The notes under the pieces were generated by a model that saw nothing but the letters and a program-made list of their open reading frames with translations, was not told the DNA's origin and did not search any database. DNA of 64,000 nt from Paludibacteraceae bacterium (GTDB lineage Bacteria; Bacteroidota; Bacteroidia; Bacteroidales; Paludibacteraceae): assembly GCA_017509715.1 (NCBI GenBank), contig JAFWOU010000029.1:191838-255837 (forward strand), given 5' to 3'. How positions within the stretch are numbered: position 1 is the stretch's first letter; each line of letters starts with the position of its first letter. Position numbers and translations under genes: made by a program. Below are positions 43,364-52,208 of this stretch, piece after piece.

Positions 43364-43387
43364 AAAAGGTATATTAATTCTTAATTT

Positions 43388-45490
43388 TTAATTTCCTATC
43401 TGCCGCAGGCTCAGGCTTATGCGTCCTCGTGCCCGGTCAATATCCAGTACGCGTACGCGTACGTGTTGGTGCAGCTTCACCACCTCTTGCGGATCCTTGA
43501 TGCGTCGGTCGGCCATCTCGGAGATATGGATCAGTCCGTCCTTATGGACACCCAGGTCTACAAACGCACCAAAGGCCGATATGTTGGTCACGATACCTGG
43601 CAGCACCATACCCGGCTGCAGGTCCTCTACGCTATGTACGTGTTCGTCGAAGTGGAATTCCTCCAGTTGCGCCCGTGGGTCGCGTGAGGGCTTCTCCAGT
43701 TCGTGGAGGATATCGTTGAGCGTGGGTAGTCCTACGTCCTCGCTTAGGTAGCGGTTCTTGTCGATCCGTGCTCGCAAGTTGCCATCATGCATCAGGTCCT
43801 CTACCTTACATTGCAAATCGCGTGCCATACGTTCAATCAGCTGGTAACGCTCGGGGTGCACGGCCGAGTTGTCGAGCGGGTTGTCGCCGTCGCTTACGCG
43901 CAAGAATCCGGCGGCTTGCTCAAAGGTCTTAGCACCCATCTTAGGCACTTTCATGAGTGCTTTGCGGTTGCGGAAGGCCCCGTTCTCGGCGCGGTACTGC
44001 ACGATATTCTGGGCCAGCACGGGTCCCAGGCCCGATATGTAGGTTAGCAGGTACGGACTGGCGGTATTGACGTCCACGCCTACGGCGTTCACCACGCTCT
44101 CCACCGTCTGCTGCAGACTCTCCTTCAAGCGCGACTGATCCACGTCGTGCTGGTATTGCCCCACGCCGATCGACTTAGGGTCTATCTTCACCAGTTCGGC
44201 CAACGGATCCATCAGTCGGCGTCCGATACTCACGGCACCACGTACCGTCACATCCTCGTCGGGAAACTCCTCGCGGGCCAACTTAGAAGCCGAATAGACA
44301 GACGCCCCGTTCTCGCTCACCACAAACACCTGCGGTCTGCTTTCGACTTTCGACTTTTCGCTTTCGACTACTATCTTGACCATCTGTTCCGTTTCGCGGC
44401 TGGCCGTACCGTTGCCGATGGCGATCGCCTCGATGCGGTATTTCTGAATCAGCGTTTGCAGGGTCTGCATCGATTGTTGGTTGTGCAGATAGATCACGTC
44501 GTGGTGGAGCAGGTCGCCCTGCGGGGTGAGTACCACCACCTTGCAACCCGTACGGTAGCCCGGATCGATAGCCAGTACACGCTTCTGACCCAGCGGCGCC
44601 TCCAGCAGCAGTTGCCGCAGGTTGTCGGCAAAGACGCGGATGGCCTCGGTATCGGCTTTCTCTTTGCTCAGCGCCGCAAACTCGGTCTCGATCTGGGGTT
44701 TGAGCAGACGTTTGTAGCCGTCCTCCATGGCCAGCTCCACCTGATAACTGGCTTCGTTCTGCGCCCGGAGGTAGATATAGGCCAACTTGTCAAGCGCCTT
44801 CTCCTGATCGGGCGAGATATCCACGCGAATAAATCCCTCTTGCTCCGCACGGCGGATAGCCAGCAGGCGGTGGGACGAGATGCGTTTCAGGGGTTCGCGC
44901 ACCTGGAAATAGTCTTTATAGTTCTGTGCCTCCGGCGTCTCGGCCTTGTCCTTGACGGGTTTGGTGGAGATGATAGCCGAGTAGCTGAACTCCCGTCGTA
45001 TCGCATTTCGGCATCGTTCGTCCTCGGCGATACGCTGGGCGATGATGTCGCGTGCGCCCTGCAGGTCCTCGGCCGAGGCGGTCAGTTTACCCGGCCGCTG
45101 CTTGAGCAGTTCTTCGGCCAGGGGTAGCAAACCCTTCTCAATAGCGATATCGGCTCGCGTCTTGCGATGCGGTTTGTAGGGCAGGTAAATGTCCTCCAGT
45201 TCCGTACTGTTCCAGCACGCCTCGATACGTTGGCGGAGTGCGTCGGTCAGTTTGCCCTGCTCGTCGATGGTCTTGAGGATGGTCTCCTTGCGGTTGCTCA
45301 GTTCGCGCAAGCGTTTGTACTCGCTATCGATGGCCGCTATCTGCACCTCGTCCAGCGAACCCGTCCGTTCCTTGCGATATCGCGCAATGAACGGTATGGT
45401 GGCTTTCTCGTCCAGCAGACTGATTGTCGCCGCCACCTGCCGCGATGAAATCGATAGAATAGGGGATATTATTTCAGCAAATGTATTCAT
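43388..45490 (-). CDS. tex: Tex-family RNA-binding transcription accessory protein
   Basis: 700 residues. The N-terminal helical region (TIPFIARYRKERTGSLDE), the YqgF-like nuclease-fold part (VLAIDPGYRTGCKVVVL, AIGNGTASRETEQ), helix-hairpin-helix (YISGLGPVLAQNIVQYR, MKVPKMGAKTFEQAAGFLR) and the terminal S1 RNA-binding domain (GMVLPGIVTNISAFGAFVDLGVHKDGLIHISEM) are all in place. Between TEQMVKI and VFVVSENGASVYS, about 12 residues (VVESEKSKVESR) come from an in-frame heptamer array. Confidence 0.93.
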   Translation of the reverse strand: MNTFAEIISPILSISSRQVAATISLLDEKATIPFIARYRKERTGSLDEVQIAAIDSEYKRLRELSNRKETILKTIDEQGKLTDALRQRIEACWNSTELEDIYLPYKPHRKTRADIAIEKGLLPLAEELLKQRPGKLTASAEDLQGARDIIAQRIAEDERCRNAIRREFSYSAIISTKPVKDKAETPEAQNYKDYFQVREPLKRISSHRLLAIRRAEQEGFIRVDISPDQEKALDKLAYIYLRAQNEASYQVELAMEDGYKRLLKPQIETEFAALSKEKADTEAIRVFADNLRQLLLEAPLGQKRVLAIDPGYRTGCKVVVLTPQGDLLHHDVIYLHNQQSMQTLQTLIQKYRIEAIAIGNGTASRETEQMVKIVVESEKSKVESRPQVFVVSENGASVYSASKLAREEFPDEDVTVRGAVSIGRRLMDPLAELVKIDPKSIGVGQYQHDVDQSRLKESLQQTVESVVNAVGVDVNTASPYLLTYISGLGPVLAQNIVQYRAENGAFRNRKALMKVPKMGAKTFEQAAGFLRVSDGDNPLDNSAVHPERYQLIERMARDLQCKVEDLMHDGNLRARIDKNRYLSEDVGLPTLNDILHELEKPSRDPRAQLEEFHFDEHVHSVEDLQPGMVLPGIVTNISAFGAFVDLGVHKDGLIHISEMADRRIKDPQEVVKLHQHVRVRVLDIDRARGRISLSLRQIGN
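44338..44371 (-). repeat. CTTTCGA heptamer array in frame inside tex
   Basis: CTTTCGA, CTTTCGA, CTTTTCG, CTTTCGA on the plus strand; encodes SEKSKVESR on the minus strand. Confidence 0.75.
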
Positions 45491-45530
45491 TACTCCTTTT
45501 TCACTCCTTTACTCCTTCACTCCTTCTAAT
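45481..45530. repeat. Array spanning the tex start and the folA stop
   Basis: ACTCCTT/CACTCCTTT units of 7-8 bases. They encode the C-terminal SEGVKE of dihydrofolate reductase and include its stop codon. Confidence 0.65.
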
Positions 45531-46007
45531 ATATTCGGCGAAAGTGTAGTCATACGGGTTGTGTTCGTCTGCTGAATGTCTTTCAGCGCTCTTCAGCACC
45601 CATTCAGTGTCTTTGATCTCGGGGAAGAACGTATCCGCATCCTCCCAACTATGATGGATATGGGTGATATAGAGTTTGTCGGCCCTTGGCATCATCTGGC
45701 GATATACCATGCCGCCTCCGATGACGAAGGCTTCTTCGTCGGGCCGAACGAGCGCCTCCATCTCATCGAGCGAGTAGGCCATCTCGGCACCCTCGAAGGT
45801 CTTGCCAGGTACGTCCGTCAGTACGATATTGCGGCGGTTGGGTAGGGGATGCTTCGGTAGCGACAGGTAGGTGCGCTCACCCATCATGACGGTATGCCCG
45901 CTCGTGATCTGCTTGAAGTGCTTCAGGTCCTCCGGCATATGGCATAGCAAGTCCCCCTGCTTACCGATAGCATAATTCTCAGCTATAGCAACTATAATAG
46001 AAATCAT
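45501..46007 (-). CDS. folA: Dihydrofolate reductase
   Basis: 168 residues. MISIIVAIAENYAIGKQGDLLCHMPEDLKHFKQIT contains the substrate Asp/Glu site (PEDLK), then GHTVMMGERTYLSLPKHPLPNRRNIVLT and AFVIGGGMVYRQMMPRADKLYITHI bind NADPH and folate. The last six residues (SEGVKE) extend beyond the usual end and come from a short array. It starts 21 bases after thyA, the normal partner: thymidylate synthesis makes dihydrofolate that this enzyme reduces. Confidence 0.95.
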   Translation of the reverse strand: MISIIVAIAENYAIGKQGDLLCHMPEDLKHFKQITSGHTVMMGERTYLSLPKHPLPNRRNIVLTDVPGKTFEGAEMAYSLDEMEALVRPDEEAFVIGGGMVYRQMMPRADKLYITHIHHSWEDADTFFPEIKDTEWVLKSAERHSADEHNPYDYTFAEYIRRSEGVKE

Positions 46008-46028
46008 AAATCTAAAATCTAAATTAAA

Positions 46029-46823
46029 TCACACACTCACAACGCCTGCGATATGCGGGTGGGGATCGTATCCCTCTAATTGGAAGTCCTCGTATTGGAA
46101 GCTGAAGATATCCTTCACCTCCGGATTGATCTTCATCGTGGGCAGCGGTCGCGGTTCGCGCGTGAGCTGCAGGGCCACCTGCTCGAAATGGTTGGTATAG
46201 ATATGCGCATCGCCCAGGGTATGGACGAAGTCGCCGGCACGGAGGCCCGTCACCTGCGCCATCATCTGCAGCAGGAGGGCGTACGAGGCGATATTGAACG
46301 GTACGCCCAGGAAGATATCGGCGCTCCGCTGGTAGAGTTGCAGCGAGAGGCGTCCGTCGGCTACGTAGAACTGAAACAGGCTATGGCATGGCGGCAGGGC
46401 CATACGGTTGACTTCCGCTACGTTCCAAGCGCTGACAATCATGCGTCGGCTGTCGGGATTGTTCTTTATTTGATCTACCACCATCTTGATCTGGTCGATC
46501 GTGCCGCCCTCGTAGTCAGGCCAACTGCGCCATTGGTGACCATACACGGGTCCCAGTTCGCCGTTCTCATCGGCCCACTCGTTCCATATACGTACGCCAT
46601 GCTCCTGCAGGTAACGCACGTTGGTGTCGCCCTGCAAGAACCATAGCAGTTCGTAGATGATCGACTTGAGGTGCAGCTTCTTGGTGGTGAGCAGCGGAAA
46701 ACCCTCCTCTAGATTGAATCGCATCTGGTGGCCGAATACCGACTTGGTACCCGTACCGGTGCGGTCGTGCTTGAGGGTACCTTCCTCCATCACGCGCTTA
46801 CATAGGTCTAAATATTGTTTCAT
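46029..46823 (-). CDS. thyA: Thymidylate synthase
   Basis: 264 residues, the short ThyA form. The nucleophile is Cys in [12 protein letters not shown] (about residue 146), with [19 protein letters not shown] and [17 protein letters not shown] as substrate-binding blocks and the terminal [18 protein letters not shown]. It methylates dUMP with methylene-tetrahydrofolate. Confidence 0.97.
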   Translation of the reverse strand: MKQYLDLCKRVMEEGTLKHDRTGTGTKSVFGHQMRFNLEEGFPLLTTKKLHLKSIIYELLWFLQGDTNVRYLQEHGVRIWNEWADENGELGPVYGHQWRSWPDYEGGTIDQIKMVVDQIKNNPDSRRMIVSAWNVAEVNRMALPPCHSLFQFYVADGRLSLQLYQRSADIFLGVPFNIASYALLLQMMAQVTGLRAGDFVHTLGDAHIYTNHFEQVALQLTREPRPLPTMKINPEVKDIFSFQYEDFQLEGYDPHPHIAGVVSV

Positions 46824-46834
46824 AAATAGTTATT

Positions 46835-46922
46835 GGCTTTCAGCTTTCGGCTATCAGCATTCAGCCCTTTACCGGAGTGCTCGGAAGCACCTGACGGCTG
46901 ATGGCTGACGGCTGACGGCCTG
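46835..46922. repeat. Inverted heptamer arrays around a GTGCTCGGAAGCAC hairpin
   Basis: CTTTCAG/CTATCAG/CATTCAG heptamers (46835-46867) and ACGGCTG/ATGGCTG heptamers (46891-46922) are oppositely oriented. Between them is the palindromic GTGCTCGGAAGCACCT (46877-46892), which recurs at 50590-50605. The structure may also stop transcription of thyA or porE-like messages. Confidence 0.7.
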
Positions 46923-46925
46923 TTT

Positions 46926-48989
46926 TTAGTACATACCGTAGGTGGTCTTCAGCACTTTGAATTCCGTACGGCGGTTTATCTGGTTGCAAATCTCTTGTTG
47001 TTTCTCCGGCAGACTCTGAATGAATGTCGGGTCCAGCACCTGTCCTTTCGGGATGAACGAATACCGTTCGCTCAACCGCTTGTCGGCCACGTAGGGTGTG
47101 CTCTCGCCGTAACCACGGGGCGTCAGGCGGTCGCGCGCTATGCCGTGCTTTACCAGGTAGTCGCATACCGCCTGTGCACGTTTTTCCGAGAGCGTCTGGT
47201 TGAAGGCCTCTTCGCCCTGCATATCCGTATGGGCCGACAGTTCGATGGTGATGTTGGGGTTGTCGTTCAGCATCTTGACGAGCGCTTGCAGTCCCTGTTC
47301 CGACTCGGGCGTCAGGTCCCATTTGCCGAACTCGTAGAAGATATTCTCCACGCCCACGGGACGACTGATGCTGGCCAGTTGGAAATGCTCCTCAAAGGTC
47401 TTGCTGTCGCGCAAGCCCTCGGTCGTGAGCGTCTGACGCTGGTTGAGGTATCCGCGGCAGGTGGCCAACATGGCGTACTTGACATCCCGCTTTAGTTGCA
47501 CCTTGAACGTACCGTCGCGACGAACCTGCACCTTGGTATTCGTGCCGTCGTTGCCTACGATGCGTAGTGCAGCGTCGGAGAGTTGTTCGCCCAGATTGTC
47601 GGTGATGCTACCTTCGAGCAGGTACACCAGTTCCGGCAGTTCGAAGCGGTAGATATGGTCGATGCCCTTCTTGTCGCCGCGGTTGCTACTCATGTAGCCG
47701 TTCTGGCTCTTGCCCTCGAAGGTCATACCGAGGTCGTCGCCCTGCGAGTTGATGGGTTCGGCCATGTTCATGAGGATCCATACCGTGGAGTCGTGCCGCG
47801 CTGTGTCGCGCATAGCGTGGAAGATATCCAGTCCGCCGTAGCCGGGATGGCCGTTGGACGAGAAATAGAGGCTTCCGTCCGGATGTACGGTGGGGAACAT
47901 CTCGTCGGCCGAGGTGTTGATCTGCGGTCCCATGTTCTGCGGTACGCCCCAGTTGGTGCCGTCCAGTTCTACAAACCATATATCCTTACCACCCATGCCG
48001 CCCGGAGCGTCGCTCACGAAGTAGAGCGTGTCGCCCGTGGGACACAGGCTGGGGTGGGCCACAGATATCGTGCTGTCCTGAAACAGCCGTACCTCCTGCG
48101 GATCGCCCCATTCGCCGCTGGCGCGTTGTGAGCACATGATCTTCGTTCCCTGGTCCTGACCGTTCATGGCCTTGGAGTAGGTGAAATACATCGTCTTGCC
48201 GTCGGCCGTGAAGCAGCATACGCCCATCTCGGCCGCACCGCCTGTCTTGCCGCTCTGCTGCGTCGAGTCGTTGCTCTGTGCGTCTTGCTCCTGGTCGCTC
48301 TCGGGCGAATAGAGTCCCTCGGGTTGCTTGATGTCTTCCCACTCTCCGGCGGCGTTCTTGCGCGACTGGAAGAGTTGGCATACCTGCTGACCCGTGATGT
48401 TGCTGGCGCGTTTCTGCTTCTTCTTGCTCTTGGTCACCTGGCGGTTGCTGGTGAACATCAGTACCGACGCATCGTCGCCCACAAACTGCGGCGCAAAGTT
48501 GCTCGTGCTGCGATAGTTGAATTCTTTGCTGAGCGTCACCTTGTAGCGGCCCGGCTGCTTCTTCATGTCGGCCATGCGTGCGCAAGCCGCATACCCCGCC
48601 CGGGCTACATAGCTCGTGGAATCGTACTGCAGGTACTGCGCATACAGCTTCTGCGCATCCTTGTACTTACCCTGGTAGTGCAGCGCCTGGGCACCATGGA
48701 GATAGACGATCGAGTCCTGGTACTTCAGTTTGATGGCATTCTGATACGCCGAGGCGGCACGCGTGTTGTTCAGTACGCGATAGCACTCGCCCTGCCGGAA
48801 CGCTACGTGGGCTTTCAGTTCTCGGTCTTTCTTGCTGTTGAGCCGTCCGTAGCATTGCTTGTAGATATCGGCCGCGGCGTAGTACTCGCCTATAGCGAAT
48901 TTCTTGTCGGCCCGCTCCACGCGCTTCTTGATGCTACAGCTGCATAGGCATAGCGCCAATATGAGTATGAATGATACTTTTCTTGTCAT
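46926..48989 (-). CDS. porE: PorE-like lipoprotein (TPR, PD40, CRD, OmpA-C), type IX secretion
   Basis: 687 residues. Leader ILALCLCSC ends in a lipobox near residue 17. TPR-like helices cover about 20-140, PD40 blades about 160-430 (MFPTVHPDGSLYFSSNGHPGYGGLDIF), a carboxypeptidase-regulatory-like beta domain about 440-520 and an OmpA C-terminal domain about 535-687 (NITIELSAHTDMQGEEAFNQTLSEKRAQAV). Length and domain order fit PorE, the peptidoglycan-anchoring T9SS component. PorU and PorV are encoded 22 kb away in this window. An alternative is another PD40-OmpA protein of the envelope. Confidence 0.75.
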   Translation of the reverse strand: MTRKVSFILILALCLCSCSIKKRVERADKKFAIGEYYAAADIYKQCYGRLNSKKDRELKAHVAFRQGECYRVLNNTRAASAYQNAIKLKYQDSIVYLHGAQALHYQGKYKDAQKLYAQYLQYDSTSYVARAGYAACARMADMKKQPGRYKVTLSKEFNYRSTSNFAPQFVGDDASVLMFTSNRQVTKSKKKQKRASNITGQQVCQLFQSRKNAAGEWEDIKQPEGLYSPESDQEQDAQSNDSTQQSGKTGGAAEMGVCCFTADGKTMYFTYSKAMNGQDQGTKIMCSQRASGEWGDPQEVRLFQDSTISVAHPSLCPTGDTLYFVSDAPGGMGGKDIWFVELDGTNWGVPQNMGPQINTSADEMFPTVHPDGSLYFSSNGHPGYGGLDIFHAMRDTARHDSTVWILMNMAEPINSQGDDLGMTFEGKSQNGYMSSNRGDKKGIDHIYRFELPELVYLLEGSITDNLGEQLSDAALRIVGNDGTNTKVQVRRDGTFKVQLKRDVKYAMLATCRGYLNQRQTLTTEGLRDSKTFEEHFQLASISRPVGVENIFYEFGKWDLTPESEQGLQALVKMLNDNPNITIELSAHTDMQGEEAFNQTLSEKRAQAVCDYLVKHGIARDRLTPRGYGESTPYVADKRLSERYSFIPKGQVLDPTFIQSLPEKQQEICNQINRRTEFKVLKTTYGMY

Positions 48990-49013
48990 TCCAGTTTTTC
49001 TAGGCCGTCTAGT

Positions 49014-50258
49014 TTAAACTAGTTCGTGTATGATCAATCCCGAGCGCAGCTTCGGCTCAAACCATGTCGTCTTAGGCGGCATGATGTTACCCGAGTCGGC
49101 AATGTCGATGATCTGCTGCATGGTGACGGGGTAGAGGGCCAGCGCCATGCGCATCTCGCCCGAATCTACGCGCTTCTTCAGTTCGCCCAACCCGCGTATA
49201 CCGCCTACGAAGTCGATACGCTTGTCGCTCCGCAGGTCCTTGATGCCAAGCAGCTTGTCTAGTATCAGGTTGCTCGAGATCGTCACATCCAGTACGCCGA
49301 TCGGATCGCTGTCGTCGTATCTTCCCGGCTTAGCCGTCAGCGAGTACCACTCGCCGTCCAGGTAGAGAGAGAAGTTATGCAAGCGGTTGGGCTTGTAGAT
49401 CTCTTTACCCATTTTCTCCACCTCAAAGTCCTGCTTCAGAGCCTCCAGGAATTGCTCGCTGCTCATGCCGTTCAGGTCACGCACTACGCGGTTGTAGTCG
49501 ATGATGTTCAGCTGGTTGTCGGGGAAGCAAACAGCCAGGAAGTAGTTGTACTCCTCGTTGCCCGTATGGTGCGGGTTTTGCAGTTTCTTCTCGTTACCCA
49601 CCAGCGCAGCGGCTGCCGAACGGTGGTGTCCGTCGGCGATATACATAGCCGGTATCTCCTCAAAGATGCGGGTGATACGCTGGATCGTCTCGTCGTCGCT
49701 GATCACCCAGAACGTATGACCGAATCCCTCCGGTGCGGCAACGAAGTCGTACTCCGGTTCTTGGGCCGTCACCTTGCGGATGATCTCGTCCAGGTCGTCG
49801 CGATGGGGGTAGGCGAAGAAGACGGGCTCTATATTGGCATTGTTTACGCGTACGTGTTTCATGCGGTCTTCCTCCTTGTCGCGGCGGGTCAACTCATGCT
49901 TCTTGATTCGTCCCTCCATATAGTCTTCCACCCATGCGGCCACTACCAGTCCGTACTGTGTCCGTCCGTTCATCGTCTGGGCATAGACGTAGTACTGCTC
50001 TTTCTCGTCCTGGCGCAACCACCCCTTCTCGCGGAACTTGTGGAAATGCTCCACAGCCGACGGATACACTTTCTCGTCGTGCTCATCCGTACCTTCCGGG
50101 AAGTTGATCTCGGGCTTGATGATGTGGTAGAGCGACATCTCGTTACCTGCTGCCTCGCGGCGTGCCTCGTCTGAGTTGAGCACGTCGTACGGACGGCTAC
50201 TTACCTGCTTCGCCAGCTCCTTCGGCGGACGAATACCCTTAAACGGCTTAATCTTCAT
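49014..50258 (-). CDS. DUF1015 family protein
   Basis: 414 residues. IKPFKGIRPPKELAKQVSSRPYDVLNSDEARREA at the start, YYVYAQTMNGRTQYGLVVAAWVEDYMEG, YIADGHHRSAAAALV and YPVTMQQIIDIADSGNIMPPKTTWFEPKLRSGLIIH are conserved blocks. DGHHR is likely the active or nucleotide-binding site; the family is often linked to serine biosynthesis but its reaction is not established. No ser genes are adjacent. ATG 50258 was chosen over an upstream TTG. Confidence 0.9.
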   Translation of the reverse strand: MKIKPFKGIRPPKELAKQVSSRPYDVLNSDEARREAAGNEMSLYHIIKPEINFPEGTDEHDEKVYPSAVEHFHKFREKGWLRQDEKEQYYVYAQTMNGRTQYGLVVAAWVEDYMEGRIKKHELTRRDKEEDRMKHVRVNNANIEPVFFAYPHRDDLDEIIRKVTAQEPEYDFVAAPEGFGHTFWVISDDETIQRITRIFEEIPAMYIADGHHRSAAAALVGNEKKLQNPHHTGNEEYNYFLAVCFPDNQLNIIDYNRVVRDLNGMSSEQFLEALKQDFEVEKMGKEIYKPNRLHNFSLYLDGEWYSLTAKPGRYDDSDPIGVLDVTISSNLILDKLLGIKDLRSDKRIDFVGGIRGLGELKKRVDSGEMRMALALYPVTMQQIIDIADSGNIMPPKTTWFEPKLRSGLIIHELV

Positions 50259-50263
50259 AACCA

Positions 50264-50316
50264 AATAAACCTATCAACAAATAAACTAATCAACTAATTA
50301 ACTCATCAACTTATTA
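50264..50316. repeat. Period-8 array in the gap before DUF1015
   Basis: CTATCAA/CTAATCAA/CTCATCAA units of 8 bases fill the spacer between bactofilin and DUF1015. Confidence 0.6.
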
Positions 50317-50967
50317 TCACGCTTCCACAGCCACTATCTCCGGCTCGTCGTCGATAAAGGTGATGATGTTCTCCTCCTGTCCGTTGCCTATCGAACTCTC
50401 GTTGACGGCCAGCACCGGCTCCTCCGTTTTCACTTCCTCTACTTTCACTTCCTCTACCTTCAGGTCCAGCTCCTTCACCTCCGGAGCAGCTTTCTTCTTG
50501 GGTTCTTCCTTGCTTTCGCCTTTCGACTTTTGACTTTCGACTTTCTTCGCCTCTACTTTGGGATCTTCCTGTTGGGGCTCTTTATCGGTGTGCTCGGAAG
50601 CACCTTTCGCCTTTAGCCTTTCGCCTGCTTCCTGTTTCATCGAGCACGAACCGTTGAAGCGTGCCTTCGGCTCTACGACCAGCACCTTGGTTTGTACGTC
50701 GCCGTTGATGCTACTCGTAGCGCGGAGCGACAGCGTGCCGTCCACCTTGATCGAACCCTCGATGCAACCCAGTATGTCGGCGTTTTGGCATTTTATGTCA
50801 CCTTGTACGGCGCCCTTCTCGCCAATCACGATTTTACCCTTGCATTGTACGTCGCCCTCTACTATTCCGTCCACGCGGAAGTCCGAGTCGGTCACTACTG
50901 TTCCGATGATCTTGCTGCCGGCGGTCAGCGAATTATACAGCGCGCCGATAGTTTGTAATGATGCCAT
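50317..50967 (-). CDS. Bactofilin with low-complexity, array-derived tail
   Basis: 216 residues. About 15-110 is a bactofilin core of short beta-helix rungs (GTVVTDSDFRVDGIVEGDV, GKIVIGEKGAVQGDIKC, GCIEGSIKVDGTLSL, INGDVQTKVLVVEPKA) that polymerises without nucleotide at the membrane, affecting cell shape or envelope. From about 115 onward the tail is charged, largely Lys/Glu (EEPKKKAAPEVKEL). Two array-derived stretches are seen, KKVESQKSKGESK and GERLKAKGASEHTDK; the second includes the GTGCTCGGAAGCACCT element. Only the core is conserved in the family. Confidence 0.88.
   Translation of the reverse strand: MASLQTIGALYNSLTAGSKIIGTVVTDSDFRVDGIVEGDVQCKGKIVIGEKGAVQGDIKCQNADILGCIEGSIKVDGTLSLRATSSINGDVQTKVLVVEPKARFNGSCSMKQEAGERLKAKGASEHTDKEPQQEDPKVEAKKVESQKSKGESKEEPKKKAAPEVKELDLKVEEVKVEEVKTEEPVLAVNESSIGNGQEENIITFIDDEPEIVAVEA
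50511..50551 (-). repeat. CTTTCGA heptamer array in frame inside the bactofilin gene
   Basis: CTTTCGC, CTTTCGA, CTTTTGA, CTTTCGA, CTTTCTT on the plus strand; encodes KKVESQKSKGESK. Confidence 0.7.
50590..50634 (-). repeat. GTGCTCGGAAGCACCT plus CTTTCGC heptamers in frame
   Basis: The palindromic 16-mer (50590-50605), identical to 46877-46892, is followed by CTTTCGC, CTTTAGC, CTTTCGC. Encodes GERLKAKGASEHT. Confidence 0.7.
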
Positions 50968-51007
50968 AGATTTTCTTTTTCTTTATTTGTTAAACATAAT
51001 TTGGCTG

Positions 51008-51044
51008 CAAAGATACAACTTTTTTCGCACATACGCAAGCGTAC
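51008..51044 (-). promoter_or_regulatory. Promoter of the bactofilin gene with GTACGCTTGCGTATGTGCGA
   Basis: The 20-base element (51025-51044, minus strand) is exactly 9 bases before TATCTTTG (51008-51015), as upstream of ddh and 31162. Confidence 0.75.
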
Positions 51045-51084
51045 ACGCAAAAATTATTGAAAAAATAACCTCTCACCTATATAA

Positions 51085-51131
51085 TCCGCTCCGCTTTCGA
51101 CTTTCGACTTTCTGCTTTCGACTTTTTTTCG
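51085..51131. repeat. CTTTCGA heptamer array upstream of the CDF gene
   Basis: Heptamers CTTTCGA/CTTTCTG run up to the CDF -7 box. Confidence 0.65.
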
Positions 51132-51160
51132 TAACTTTGCAGCGTTTTTCATAAAAACGC
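51132..51160 (+). promoter_or_regulatory. Promoter and start-site hairpin of the CDF gene
   Basis: -7 box TAACTTTG at 51132-51139 preceded by a heptamer array without TTG. GCGTTTTT-CAT-AAAAACGC (51142-51160... arms 51142-51149 and 51153-51160) covers the transcription start. Confidence 0.55.
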
Positions 51161-51163
51161 CCT

Positions 51164-52072
51164 ATGAGTCGAGAGAAAGAGATTTATCGTATTACGCTGT
51201 TGGGCAGCCTGGTCAACATCCTGCTTACGGTTTTTAAGTTCATCGCCGGTATCCTGGGTGCTTCGGCCGCCATGATAGCCGATGCGGTCCATTCCTTGTC
51301 CGACCTGCTCACCGACTTCGTCGTGCTGCTCTTTGTGCGTATCAGCGCGCGCCCTGCCGACGATAATCATCCTTATGGCCACGGCAAGTACGAGACGCTT
51401 GCCACCACTATCGTGGCTCTCGCCCTGCTCGCCGCGGGTGGGGTATTGCTGGCCGAGGGCGTGCAGAAGATCCTTGCCGCCATTCATGGCGAGCCGCTAC
51501 ACACGCCGGGACGTATCGCACTTTGGGCAGCGCTGGTCAGCATCGTCGCCAAGGAACTTATCTACTGGCTCACTATCGCCGTGGCCCGTCGTGTGCGCTC
51601 TTCGGCGCTGGAGGCTAACGCTTGGCACCATCGTACCGACTCCCTCTCGTCCGTGGCTACCGCCCTGGGCATAGGCGGCGCCCTCCTGCTGGGCGAGCGC
51701 TGGGCGATATTGGATCCCATAGCTGCTGTGCTCGTCAGCCTCTTTATCCTCGTCTCGGCTGCCAAACTGCTTCACGAGGCTATCCAGGACCTGCTGGAGA
51801 AGCGCCTGCCGCGTGAGGTGGAGGACGAGATACGTCGTATCGTGGCCGAGGATAACGAGATGAGCGAACTCCATCAGCTCCGCACGCGCCGCGTAGGTAA
51901 TGTTTATTCTATCGATATGCACGTCCGCATGCATGGCAATATCTCGCTCTACGAGTCGCATCGCCATTCTATGCTCCTGGAGGACCGCCTCCGCGAACAT
52001 TTCGGACCCGACACCCTGGTCTCCATCCACCTCGAACCCCTTAAGGTCAACGGCGTCTATCAGAAGGATTAA
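51164..52072 (+). CDS. Cation diffusion facilitator family transporter
   Basis: 302 residues, six membrane helices followed by a cytoplasmic domain from about 210. Metal-site pattern: Asp in IADAVHSLSDLLTDF (helix 2) and HHRTDSLSS (helix 5), typical of CDF proton/zinc or iron antiporters; PADDNHPYGHGKYE is the conserved loop between helices 2 and 3. The cytoplasmic tail carries VEDEIRRIVAEDNEM. It exports divalent metal ions from the cytoplasm. The message starts at a perfect hairpin, which could be a metal-regulator site. A terminator follows at 52089. Confidence 0.93.
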   Translation: MSREKEIYRITLLGSLVNILLTVFKFIAGILGASAAMIADAVHSLSDLLTDFVVLLFVRISARPADDNHPYGHGKYETLATTIVALALLAAGGVLLAEGVQKILAAIHGEPLHTPGRIALWAALVSIVAKELIYWLTIAVARRVRSSALEANAWHHRTDSLSSVATALGIGGALLLGERWAILDPIAAVLVSLFILVSAAKLLHEAIQDLLEKRLPREVEDEIRRIVAEDNEMSELHQLRTRRVGNVYSIDMHVRMHGNISLYESHRHSMLLEDRLREHFGPDTLVSIHLEPLKVNGVYQKD

Positions 52073-52088
52073 TTCGTTAGTTTATCAG

Positions 52089-52128
52089 AAAAATCGCACA
52101 AAATACAAAAAATGTGCGATTTTTTTTG
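52089..52128. terminator. Intrinsic terminator after the CDF gene
   Basis: AAAAATCGCACA (52089-52100) pairs with TGTGCGATTTTT (52113-52124) over 12 bp, followed by more T. Confidence 0.85.
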
Positions 52129-52156
52129 CATATATCAGAAATTTGTTGTACTTTTG
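52126..52156 (+). promoter_or_regulatory. Promoter of glnN
   Basis: TTGCATATATC at 52126 and TACTTTTG at 52149-52156, TTG 23 bases before the box. Confidence 0.7.
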
Positions 52157-52208
52157 CGGTCGAAATTGAAAAATAATCCGATTAAAAACTAAAAACAACG
52201 TCAAAAGT

